Below are positions 22,858-33,279 of a DNA stretch of 64,000 bases, one piece after another. Source of the stretch: Lytechinus pictus (Eukaryota; Echinodermata; Echinoidea; Temnopleuroida; Toxopneustidae); NCBI RefSeq assembly GCF_037042905.1, contig NC_087258.1, forward strand, positions 1,054,001 to 1,118,000, given 5' to 3'. Below the pieces are notes generated by a model, which was given only the letters and a program-made list of their open reading frames with translations, did no database searches and was not told the DNA's origin. Both the position numbers and the translations under genes were made by a program. How positions within the stretch are numbered: position 1 is the first letter of the stretch; the number at the start of each line of letters is the position of its first letter.

Positions 22858-22990
22858 TGGCTTTGAACGCCGGTGCCTTAACCACTAGACCACAGAGACG
22901 GGTTAGTGGCTCGGGCGACCCCGATCCGATTGACCGTCAGGCACCGGCGTTCAAAGCTGGGGGCCCGGGTTCGATTCCCGGCAGAGACAT
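22858..22990. mobile_element. Rearranged tRNA-derived SINE with inverted head
   Basis: The right half (+) reads AGGCACCGGCGTTCAAAG and then the B box GGGTTCGATTCCC. The left half (-) reads GTCTCTGTGGTCTAGTGGTT, a tRNA-Glu-like A box, followed by AAGGCACCGGCGTTCAAAG. The two halves are head to head and share an 18-bp inverted block. Confidence 0.55.
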
Positions 22991-23539
22991 TTTTTCGGCA
23001 TCACCAATTTTTCCAAAGGGTAGATAGCTCTGGGGAACCTTGATTTAAGCTACGCCTACCATTGTTCTCTTCATTCATTTCTTTACAATATATTATGTAT
23101 ATATACATATATATAAATTAGCCCAAGAGTCTCGTCCAGGGGAAGAATCTCGAAGGGAAATTTCGTATGGGGATGACTCTTTCCGGGAATCACCATTTGG
23201 GCGTAGCCTGACACTTATCAACACTGCAATACAAATTAATACTTGACAAAGGTTTTCAATTGTTTCAGCTTTTTTTTTATTTATCAAAAGCAACATTTTG
23301 TTTCTTTGAGTCGATTCTAGTATACACCAAAATTGTGATTATAAATAGTTTAAGCCCCATGCAGACCTTTTATTGAGCAGAATATATATAGAGAGAGGGG
23401 GGAGATCAAAGAAGGGGATGGTTTATGATGCATTTCATACACTGCTAGACGAACAAGTTTTCACATATCTGATCCACCCATCTGGCCATGTACGTCATTA
23501 TCCCGATATTTAAAGATCTGATCAATATAACATATAACA

Positions 23540-23630
23540 ATGTGACAATAATAATAACAATAACTTAATCTTATTATAGCGTTTTTCATGAAATCCATAT
23601 CAAAGCGCTTTACAATGTAGAACATAAGAA
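23540..23630. mobile_element. SINE/LINE tail fragment
   Basis: An ATAATAATAACAATAA run is followed by ATCAAAGCGCTTTACAATG. It is the inverted form of the tail at 3735-3830. Confidence 0.35.
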
Positions 23631-24864
23631 ATATACAAACAAAAATGAATTAGAAATCTTACCAAAAAAATATATATATATCAAGGACACTGTAAATGGG
23701 GCTATGTTGAATATGCTTTCTTCATGAGATACATCTTTAAATTTGATCTAAACGATGTGATAAATTTTGGGTACAACGCAGGAAAGCTGAAAAAGTATTT
23801 CAAAGATATGGAGTTTGAAAAGGACCCATCACCAAAAAAATTAGTTTTTGACTGATAAGACATTTATTTTATAGCATAATTTTTTTTTAAAGTCTTCATA
23901 AGAAATGAATGAAAGAGGAGGGGAAAAGGGTTTGAATAATTGAAAGAATGGAAGTGATTAGCTGTATACCAAGAAGAATGATTATGATGTATATATTTTT
24001 ATTCTTTTTAAATCATTTCTTTGATTATTTCGAAATGGATTTCAGGTTCCCATTTCCATATATATCTATACACTTTATTGCATAATATAACGCCCCCATC
24101 TTACAATCAAAATATATCTTTTAAAATATGAAATTATCTCCGAATAAAAAAAAACAGTTACTGTTCAAGGTCTTGGGCCCCTCCATAGGAATTACAATTA
24201 TGGTTACTACAATGGGTGCCAAGATTGAAATCGCTATCGACCCATGTTATCATGGTACAATAATAATTGCGGGTTTCCATGATCTTGGGTTTTTCAAACG
24301 CAGAACGACAGATGTTTGACTTACTAACATGACGACTTTTGGACAAAATAGACAAGTCGTTTCGTAAAACGCTCTCCAAACAGATCGGGGAAGCTGACCC
24401 TGACTAAATTTTAGCAAAGGCAAAAAACGGAATATAGAAAAATATTGGTGAAGTTTTAATGGAAATCCATCAAATAATAACTGAGTTTAAACTTTCTGTG
24501 ACGTCACAGACGAGCAGTCCGAGTCCGTAATTGTTTTGTGTGATACAAATTCCCCAAAACTCTGGGGGAAAAAAAAATGAATAGAGTGATTTTATATTTG
24601 CGGGAGGGGTCATGATATACGTAATTTTTACCACTTCAATGTCTTATTTTACGCGTCATGTTCCATGGAATTTATAAAATTCATACTACTTGATATGGGG
24701 CCGCTCACATATTACATGTATGACGTCACAAATAAAAAACTTTAAAATACTTAACTCTTAATTTTTAATTGATCATCATTCTTCACCATTAATTTCTCTA
24801 ATTTCTTTCTGCTTGTGCTAAAGCCAACTTATCGTCAGGATGAACTTAAGTTCGCCCGAATGTG

Positions 24865-24870
24865 TTTATT
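24865..24870 (-). terminator. Candidate poly(A) signal of gene C
   Basis: AATAAA on the - strand, about 55 nt downstream of the gene C stop codon and followed by ordinary AT-rich DNA. This is a usual distance for a short 3' UTR. Confidence 0.5.
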
Positions 24871-24923
24871 CAAACTACTGATAAAATATATTTTCTATTT
24901 CATTTCTACGGACACTATATCTA

Positions 24924-25081
24924 TCAGCTTGGCGTCAAGATTCCGTTTCTATCGTTCTGTAGAGAGCCGTAAGAGGGCGTTGGACTAGTTGATGAGCCGC
25001 TCTGTGCTTCCTCGGCCTCTTGTCTCGCTTGACGTCCCACTTTACTGTGTTTATATCCATAGAGGGCGTATATTAACAAGC
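24924..25081 (-). CDS. slc7a-like: Gene C terminal coding exon
   Basis: The acceptor TGTCTTCTTCAG precedes 25081. The exon completes the split glycine and reads LLIYALYGYKHSKVGRQ. A Glu/Ser-rich tail follows to TGA (24926-24924). Confidence 0.92.
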
Positions 25082-28000
25082 CTGAAGAAGACACATAAAA
25101 GACAAGAAATATATATATAACATTTTTTGAAACTTCATTACGATACAGCAATTTGATATTGGGATTCTAACATTGGAATTCCAACTTCTCTGACTCACTC
25201 TCTCGGTATTATATTTAATGGAAACCTCCAGAGGAACTTCAAACATTCGCAAAGGACAAACAGGAAAACAAATTTGGCAAAAACGAACAAGCTGCCATCT
25301 TTCAGAGATCAAGGGACATGGAATTGATCATGGTTTGAATGCTTCTGACAAAAGACACTTTCATGGTTAAAAGAGAACTCTGATAATAAACGTAGCACGC
25401 AGCTGATCATTAGTGATATCTCCACCTTCTTATTTGAGGAAAGACGGGTCGACTTTAAACAAATTGTAATATATTCTGCATTTGACGAAATATGCCTTTA
25501 GCACATTCAATGTGAAAACTTTAGTATTCACCTAATGTGTATGGGACAGTGTAAATTCGGTACACAATACATACCGCTTTCACATCAAGGTAAGATCGTT
25601 GGTTACGATCGCAGAGACCGTACCCAGCGACCGATAAAATCATTTCATCGTACTCAGCGACGGATCGTATTGGTCGCTGAGTACGGCCTGATTGCGACGG
25701 ATGCAAGCTTGATGTGAAAGCACATCATACTCAGCGACCGATCGAAATGCTATGTCATGCTCTATTCATCCTTTGTGACGTCATGCGCATAGCGTAAAAT
25801 ATGCGCAGATCATGATGCGCATAAACTTACAGCTACCGATCGCTCAGGGCCTGACCAAATTTTATTTTTGGTAGTGTGAAAGCACGTCCGATCGATCGAT
25901 GGGTTCGGTCTCTGCGACCGTACCAACCGATCATACCTTGATGTGAAATCAGTATTAGACTTTCAAATTATATAGTGTGTCTGGTATGATCAGAAAACAA
26001 ATGGATAGACAGAGTGCTCAGCAATTATTCTGAGCTCGACAGGAGTTTGAGTCGTGATTTAAAAAAAGGGGAATTTTCAAATCTGTTTGACATGAAAGCC
26101 ACTATTGTCATGGTTGTAATCAGACATTAGTGCATGAAACTGAATGTCAAATAGGTTATCTTTGAGCACTTTTCATTCAGATCATGCAGGCATAGCAATA
26201 GTGATGCAATAATAATGGAACTATTCTAAACTTTGGAACTAACAGGACGCATTATCCCAATAACAATGAAGACGAATATGTGCCAACACTATAAACACGC
26301 GTTTCATAATACATATGAATCCAACAAACTCATGGAAAGACAATTATTGAATTAATCAGGAATCTAGGGTCGGACTTTTACGGGTTGCGAATTTTTTCCC
26401 CAAAAATAGACAAGCAGAAAATAAATCTTATTGCTCATTAAACAAGGTGCCCGCATCTTCTGTCATTCTCAGGATCCGAGCCTGGTTGTTGTTGTTTTTT
26501 GTGTATTTTGTCTGGGAATTATTCTTCATATTCATTTAGCTTTTAAGTCTGATGGACAAAGATAAATGCTTGTTATGTGACTTTTGTGCTTGGGGCCAGT
26601 GACGGCACCAGGGGGAGGCACGGGGAACATTTGCCCCCAGACAGTATTGATGCCCCCTCCCCAGAAATTTTGAAAACTGAAAAAGATGTATTGTTAAAGA
26701 TATTCTCCAGGCTGAAGATATTTATATATCATTAAATAGAGTAAAAGTCACAGAGCAAAATGCTGAAAAGTTGATCAAAACAAATAACGAAGTTATTGAA
26801 TTTTTAAAGTTTGCATTATTCCGGTGAAACAGTTCTAGGCATTTTTTATGAATATTCATTAGGTGGGCTGATTATTTCATATCCCTTCTTAATCTTTTGT
26901 ATTTTATTTTATTAAATTAGGTTTTTTCAACATTTTTCTACCAAAAACTAAAACAATTGGATTGGCAACTGATTAGGTGGATTAGTTACTTATTGCTGCA
27001 ACTTATTTCATCATTATGGAGACACATTAATTACACATTTATGAAAAAACGAAACAATTATAATTATTTCATGTAATAATATAAGAAAAAGATCAAGTGG
27101 GAATGTGATATTAGCCCACCTAATGAATATTCATGAAGACATATGCCAATTAATTAACTTCGTTATTTGTTATCCGATTTTGATGAAACTTTCAGCATTT
27201 TGCTCTGTACATTGTACTCTATTTATTGAGATATAAATATTCTCAGCCCGGATGATCCCTTTAAGGCTATCATAATCATCATACTCAAGCTGTAACGTGC
27301 TTCAAAATAGCATTTCAACTCTTCAAATTTAAAAAAATTTGTCATTCAGTCACTATTAGCTCCCATCAATATTAACTGTTAATCACTAACATAAATCTTT
27401 CAGGTCATTAAATAAAATTCAAAATTTTGCTAGCGCTTCGCGCTTGCAGTGGCTGTTGATTGAGATATATGATTTGTTGAATATGATAACATGGGGCTAA
27501 AAAGATCGAATTTTCAAGTCCAGATACACAAATTATTATTCTTGTGATTTTAGTTTTCTTTATATGTCTTAGCGAGATACGCATCCTGCAAGTGCTAAAG
27601 GTAAAAAAATTCAGCTTGCGTTCACATCAATTGTTTAATTATATACCCATCCTATTTATGTCTTAAGAAAAGGTGCTTAGAACGTGCAGTTATTATCTCA
27701 GGATATTAAAAAAAATTAGCTCGAGCTTCGCGCTCGCATTATTTTTTGAGATATCAACTTTACAAGTCGCTGCTAACAGTTTTTAACAGGTCCCTTTTCA
27801 AATTTTGTATGACCTATATTAAAATTCTTAGCTCGTGCTTAGCGCTCGATTTTGTGAAACAATCAAACAATTTTAAGGTTCGCATTTGCCCCCCCCCCCC
27901 CCCCACTTTAAAAATCCTGGAGTCGCCACTCTTCGGATTGGGGTGCTTTGTCATTGTCTTATCCACTTTTAAAGAGAACAAACAATAAAAAGATGAATAG

Positions 28001-31000
28001 ATTGAGATCCGTTATCGAACCAACGGATCTCAATCTATTCACGTTTTTGTTTTGTTTTTTTCTTTGTGACGAAAAAAAAAGGCTGCGGACGGAGGATTTT
28101 TGTTAACTCTCGATTTGATAACCAAATTTTCGAACTTTTAATGGCCCTTCATCAGGACTTGATTGTGTCAGGAGGAGGGGAAGGTTATGAATGTCTAGTG
28201 CATAATTATATAACTTACCTATGGCAATCCATACAAAGAACCGGATCCACGTGATAAGAGTAAGCATAAGCATCAATCCACAATTAAGAAGAACGCTTAG
28301 AATCGGTACTAAGGGCACAAAAGGAACCTACGGGATATAGAAGAAAATAATAAACATAGCTCAATCGTAAGCACGGTAAGAGTTAATTGTGCAATCTTAC
28401 CTCTCCATGTCACTCTAAATGCAAAAGAGGTAGTCTGGTCCCTAATGACACACCTCTCAGAGTGAGACGAGGGGCCAGTCAGTTTTGAGTGGGACTTACA
28501 TCTTCTGAGAATGAATTATAGCCCTTCTGAAAATGAACAGTGTTTTGTAAAGACATTTTCACTCCAAAAATAAGTAAATTCACTCTGAAAAGATGGTAAT
28601 CTCACTCAAAAATGACTGGTCCCTCGTATTAATTTGAGAGGAGTATGATTAGGGACCAGATTATCTCTTTTGCATTTATAGTGATTTGTTTTTCTCAAGA
28701 TAATAGGCAACAAAGGCCTTGATTCAAATACTGTAAGCAATCACTAAACTTCGTTTTTTCGAATTATTTATTCATTCAGACGTTTCTGAGCCTAAAAAGC
28801 CCACATGGAAAACGTAAATATTTTCGCTGAATAGCTAGACAATGGCGAGCCAAATAATATTTGACCTGGGGCCCGTAACACAAAGCTTAGCAATGATCGT
28901 AGAACATTTTTCGACGATTGATTCCATTGACTACAATGTACAATCAATCGTGAAAATCAAGCGTACGATCAATTACTAGCCTTTGTGTTACGGGACCCTG
29001 GTCAGTATTCACTATGTCTCCATCGGGTAAAGCAATACCGACATTTAAAAAAAAAATGACGCTTATTTGGCTCTAACCTTTTGAAGAGTTTCATTTTATC
29101 ATTAAAGGACTAATCCACCCGAGAAAAATGTTGATTTAAATCAATAGAGCAAAATCAAATAAGCATAAAGCTAAACATTGTATCGTAATTGGATGTAAGA
29201 TAAGAAAGTTATTTCACAAATTATACACACAACTTAATGACATGCTAACGAGAGGCTCTGTTTTGGTAAATTGCACATTTTAGTACGTACAGTGTAGGGT
29301 GCAATTTACCCAAATGTGCAGTTGCTCTGTTACGACACATTTTGGTAGATTTAGCAAACTATGTAGGACATTATCGGCACATGTGCTAAAATTATGGGGA
29401 GCCAAAAATTCAAAAATTCTGTTGATATTGCATATTTCTTATGTGTACTATTTTATTTCCTTTTGCTTTCATAATAAAAAAAATCAGTTATCATTCCCAG
29501 ACACTTATGAACAATTTGAGTGTCAAATGAGTTAATAAATTGAATGTTTACTGTTAAGGATTTGTGCCCCAATTGGTTCTCCATACTTAAACCACTACTT
29601 TAAACCAGGGTTTAATTTAAACCCGAGTTCAGAATACGGGCAAATGTCTTCAAACCGCCAATACAGAGGACGGATGAGGAGAAAATTAGAATATTTCATA
29701 CTTCATGGAATAAAGTGAGTGGATGACGTCAGTATCTTGATTTGAATATCGACCAGAATGTGCATAATTTATCTTATCTGAGAGTAAGTTAAATTTAAAG
29801 ATGTCATAACTTTATTATTTTACATCCAATTTGATGATATCGTCAGTGTTATGCTTGTTGGAGTTTAATCTTTGGATACACATCAACTTTTTTTTGAGGG
29901 GTGGACTTGTCCATCAAGAATGGGAACATAATATAAACTTACACTGAACTGCTGACCCGGGTCGTTCTGGTAATGCAGAGGTATTAAACTAAAACAGATC
30001 AAACTCACAATGGACATCGAAATCAAAAAGAGGATGGCCCACCAGTCACAAGCAGCTAAATATTCGTATCCATGGAGAACAATGGCGATGGCTCCGACCC
30101 CAAATAGGACTCCTATGAGAAGGGCCACTAATACGACCTTTCCCGGTGTGTAGCCATAGAGCCGCCATATGATGGGCCATCCTCTGTATTTTTCTATTAG
30201 AGTCCCAGCAAGATGGAGATCATAGGCATTATCCGTGTGGGTCACGATGGGATCTGCTGATGATGCCGAACGCAGAGGATATTCCAATGGCATCAGATTG
30301 TGATTGTCACCTTTTGCGTCGTACTCATCTCTTGAAAAGGAATCCTGTATGCTGACGTTGATGTTGTAGCCACCAGGTCTGTAGCGTAACACCACTATTG
30401 AAGCTGCTACAATGGCATAGGCACAGAGAACACCGATCGACAGAAACGCGACAAGGTCTACCAATGTGAAGAATATATCTAGCAGGGCAACGAAGAATCC
30501 GAATATGATCCCGGCGGTGACAGGTACCTGAGTCCTGCCATTAACTGTTGCCAGGAATTCAAATATCAGTCCATCTGATGCCATCGCGTAAAGGGATCGA
30601 GGCAGACAAAAGAGGGACGTTAAGATACAAGTAAAGGTAGAACATATAGCTCCAACCCCAACCACCCACTCGGCCCATAGGACACCATTGTATTGGAAGG
30701 CCTGCGAAAAGGCTGAGGCTGCATTAAGTTCCCAATATGGTATAATCAATGTCAGTATTGCTGATGGAATCATGTATAAGATTGTTATGATAACAATAGA
30801 TGAAACCATTGCGAATGGTATACTTTTCCTAGGGTTCAGAGTCTCCTCACTAGATATTGCAATGACGTCGAAACCAACGTATGAATAGAAACACGTCGCT
30901 GCTCCTGTTATAACTCCCTTAAAGCCATATGGAGTGAATCCACCTGGCCCTTCCCAGTTCTCTATATTCACATACTTTGCACCCAACCCGACAATGATTC

Positions 31001-31628
31001 CTACGACAATAACATTAACTACTAAGAAGATATTGTTCAAGGTCGATGATGTTCCCACCCCAAGGAGAACAAAGATCATGACAAATAGACAATATGCCGC
31101 TCCCAGGATATCAGGATATGGGGCTATAAATGGTACGTCCCATGTTTTATTCCCCATTACGTAGGTTATTGTGAAGTTTGAGTAAGCTCCATTCGATAAC
31201 TCATCGATGTAACCACTGAAGGAGCGTCCAACCGATGCAGCAGAAGCAGTGTACTCAAGGATCATGTTCCATCCAATAAGGAATGCCCACAACTCACCGA
31301 TGGTGACATAGGTGAACAGGTACGCAGAACCAGTCCTTGGAATCCGACACGAGAACTCTGCATAGCACAACGAAGCGAACAGGGAAGCCAGACCGGCGAT
31401 GAAGTAGGAAATAAACACGGCAGGACCGGCATATTCCTTGGCAACGGTTCCAGTCAGTACATACAACCCGGCACCAAACATGGAACCAATGCCAAGGAAA
31501 GTCAGGTCGATAGTGCTCAGGTAACGTCGTAAAGGAGTCGAATACGTGTCTTCATCTGGGCTAAACTGCTTCTTTCGACTAAGCGTCTTCAAGAACCTGA
31601 CGCAAGAGTTTTGTCCGTTTCCCTCCAT
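24924..31628 (-). CDS. slc7a-like: Gene C: CAT-type cationic amino acid transporter, three coding exons, 650 aa
   Basis: Spliced coding sequence 31628-29943, 28327-28219, 25081-24924 on the - strand; 1953 nt, divisible by three. Predicted plasma-membrane importer of cationic amino acids. The first helix carries GIGSMFGAGLYVLTG (47-61). LCYAEF has E91, the position of the essential glutamate of CAT-1, followed by IPRTGSAY, then CFYSYVGFDVIA (246-257) and EETLNPRKSIP (261-271). NFT and NKT in the loop after the third helix could be glycosylated. GENE C looks closer to vertebrate CATs than B does around the FYxxVGFD motif. The frame stays open upstream to a GTG at 31652, but the ATG at 31628 is the first AUG. 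The tail ends GILTPS and shares SYGS with gene B. Both introns hold MITEs. Confidence 0.93.
25575..25952. mobile_element. MITE with CTTTCACATCAAGGTA ends
   Basis: The left end CTTTCACATCAAGGTAAGAT and the right end ATCATACCTTGATGTGAAAT are inverted. GATCGCAGAGACCGTAC and its mate GTCTCTGCGACCGTACC lie just inside. The interior repeats CAGCGACCGAT motifs in both orientations. Confidence 0.7.
26597..27930. mobile_element. hAT-like cytosine-tract element
   Basis: The left end CAGTGACGGCACCAGGGGG faces the right end CCTGGAGTCGCCACT. The right end carries a long C tract and GCTTCGCGCT repeats near 27433, 27725 and 27835. A MITE (26694-27264) is inserted inside. The flanks resemble an imperfect 8-bp duplication, so the boundaries are probable only. 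Confidence 0.5.
26694..27264. mobile_element. Foldback MITE (CCAGGCTGAAGATATTTATA ends), copy 1
   Basis: TTAAAGATATTCTCCAGGCTG on the left (26694) is inverted on the right, near 27235-27264. AGAGCAAAATGCTGAAA and its inverse lie inside. A second copy, at 52704-53304, has the same internal landmarks. Confidence 0.7.
28219..28327 (-). CDS. slc7a-like: Gene C coding exon 2 (109 nt)
   Basis: The acceptor CCCGTAG precedes VPFVPLVPILSVLLNCG. The exon runs to ITWIRFFVWIAIG and the donor GTAAGT (28218-28213), phase 1. Same length and phases as gene B exon 2. Confidence 0.92.
28410..28686. mobile_element. Foldback MITE with CTAAATGCAAAAGAG arms
   Basis: CACTCTAAATGCAAAAGAGG and CTGGTCCCTAAT on the left are inverted on the right as ATTAGGGACCAG and CTCTTTTGCATTTATAGTG. 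The arms are about 90 bp long. Confidence 0.7.
28868..28998. mobile_element. 131-bp MITE with GGCCCGTAACACAAAG ends
   Basis: The left end GGGCCCGTAACACAAAGCTT and the right end CTTTGTGTTACGGGACCC are inverted. A diverged copy is at 45489-45612. Confidence 0.7.
29103..29915. mobile_element. MITE of the AAGGACAAGTCCACCCC family next to a splice donor
   Basis: The left end AAAGGACTAATCCACCC pairs with the right end GGGGTGGACTTGTCC. The right edge lies about 27 bp from the gene C exon 1 donor. A piece of the TTTAAACCCGAGTTCAGAATACGGG end lies inside at about 29600-29640. Confidence 0.6.
29943..31628 (-). CDS. slc7a-like: Gene C coding exon 1 (562 codons)
   Basis: From ATG (31628-31626) to CAGTTCAGT, followed by the donor GTAAGT (29942-29937), phase 0. 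The reading frame runs about 20 codons beyond the donor, into MITE sequence, before a stop. Those codons are not expected in the protein. Confidence 0.92.
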
Positions 31629-31667
31629 TGTGGCTGACTCAACTGATGTCACTGGTGAACAGCGATG
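31629..31667 (-). other. Gene C 5' UTR segment with candidate acceptor
   Basis: TTTCCTATTTGTAG on the - strand ends at 31668 and could be the 3' splice site of a 5' UTR intron. An ATG is next seen at the chosen start, with no upstream AUG in this segment. Confidence 0.45.
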
Positions 31668-32703
31668 CTACAAATAGGAAATGCCCCTCAATAAGGTATC
31701 AGGTAGTATCCGACATTTCTGCAGCAAGAAAATATTTATGAAAACAAAATATCAATTTCATGAATGGAACTTTGATAAAGGTCCAATAATGTGTATTTTT
31801 TTAGACTGTCATCTAATGTTCCTATTTTACACAAGTGCATGTGACTGTTGGTTTGTTTTCATCCGTTAATTTTGTGAAAAATTGAATCAATGGATTATAA
31901 GCGGCCTCTAGCTTTCTGTAACGTATTTATATTTGATTTTAAAAAAGTCACTCGTAGGATTTTTGAACCGTCCCCGAAACTTGTTTAATACATAACAATG
32001 TAGTAAGGGGTTATTCGATTATTGAAATGAAAACTGTGTAAAATATAGCATTGCCACGCTTCTTTAAATTAGTGTTAAAGATCTTTTTGGAAGCAAACAA
32101 ATATACATGTCTATCATATTTAACTATACAAAATTATTATTATCATCCAAAAATGTGTATACTTTGTAAATAGTGTTCTTGTTTGGTTATCTATTTATAT
32201 ATGCCTATGGACATGCTGAAGACAGCTTGATAGATGTTAGCATGTTTTTTTTCTCTCTCTCTACACCGTATTGAAATGAATAAACTGAAATAGATAAACT
32301 GAAACTTTACAACGATGGAAGGATGAAAAATATAAGTTTTTAAAGCTTTAGAACATAAAACCCGCAAGCCTTGCGGAACCAAACTTCTAGTCTTTTATAA
32401 CGTCATGTTATGTAATTTCGAATAATGATCACTTGCGTTTGAAAGTGCGATTATTTACTTGATTTCAAGACTCTAAACTCGAGTGTTTAAAACGATATGC
32501 ACCGGAAATATTTTGGGCAATGTTTAGTGCTTAGATGGCCGACGAAAACCTAAAGCTCCACTAGTATATTAATATTATTTTTGTACTTTCGTGATTTCTT
32601 TCTTTGCGTTTTGTTTTGATATGGCAGTTATGTGAATAAGCTTTTGGATCTTGTATTTATCTTTATTAAACCTAAAACTTCAAATGTTGACATTCTGAAG
32701 AAT

Positions 32704-33279
32704 AAACCAGTTCGTTGTTCCATTCTGCGCATGATTACAAGGTCATTGATACTAAAGTGACACGGTGGTCTAATATCTAATGAGATAAGCACCAACTTTG
32801 ATGTCTTGATTATTCATGAATTCTTTTGAATTGTGTTTTTAATCACATCCATAAAAAAAACAATAAGTCTGCTAGCGATTGGTATTTCACAGTTGGCCAA
32901 GAACACTGTTATAACAACATGCTAGTGCATGCATTCATAGTAGAAATGCAACAAATAGCTTTATAGAGTGTTCATTTGTGTGCTATTCTAGTCACCTGGG
33001 ACCCGTTCCAGAAAGTGGCGATCAAACGCAACTCAAAAAATCTTACGCAACTTGATTTTCAGCCAATGAAGCACCCGCATTCGTGACTTGCGCTTGATAT
33101 TTTGACTTGCGTTTAAACGCGACTCTCTCTGCAACAGGCCCCTGATCTATTCTGCTTCATCTTGCTACATTATGTAAGGCAGGCTTACATAACATCTTGT
33201 TTTGAAATCTGCCTATCATAATGAAATAAATGAAAGTCATTTGACCAAAATTGCCCATGAACTAACTAAAAACTGGTCT
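32704..33279. mobile_element. MITE with ACCAGTTCG ends, copy 2, interrupted
   Basis: An inverted, diverged copy of 16468-16916. Shared blocks include CTAATGAGATAAGCACCAAC against GTTGGTGCTTATCTCATTA, and TGCTATTCTAGTCACCTGG against CCAGGTGACTAGAATAGCA. It is interrupted at 32998-33142 by another MITE that copy 1 lacks. Confidence 0.7.
32998..33142. mobile_element. Nested small MITE (related to 10522-10669)
   Basis: It begins GGGACCCGTTCCAGAAAG and ends CTCTCTGCAACAGGCCC. It sits inside the larger MITE immediately after CACCTG. A short CTG repeat on both sides may be the target duplication. Confidence 0.65.

Larger units (their letters stand above)
12684..24864. other. Intergenic stretch between genes B and C, no confident gene
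   Basis: About 12 kb with no supported coding exon. The short ORFs have no recognisable domains or splice context. It contains SINEs, MITEs, a piggyBac-like element, hairpins and a (TA)n run near 18018-18040, listed separately. It may include the 5' UTR exon of gene B. Confidence 0.6.
25082..28218 (-). other. Gene C intron 2
   Basis: A 3.1-kb phase-1 intron made largely of mobile DNA: a foldback MITE at 25575-25952 and a hAT-like element at 26597-27930 with another MITE inside it. Confidence 0.85.
28328..29942 (-). other. Gene C intron 1
   Basis: A 1.6-kb phase-0 intron occupied by three foldback elements (28410-28686, 28868-28998, 29103-29915). Confidence 0.85.

Noticed and set aside
24128-24319. 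63-aa ORF on the + strand
   Set aside because: No recognisable domain, no splice support, and a similar-length ORF on the opposite strand; likely chance.
31629-31652. Upstream start of gene C at a GTG (31652)
   Set aside because: Non-AUG starts are rare in animals, and the ATG at 31628 gives a normal CAT N-terminus.
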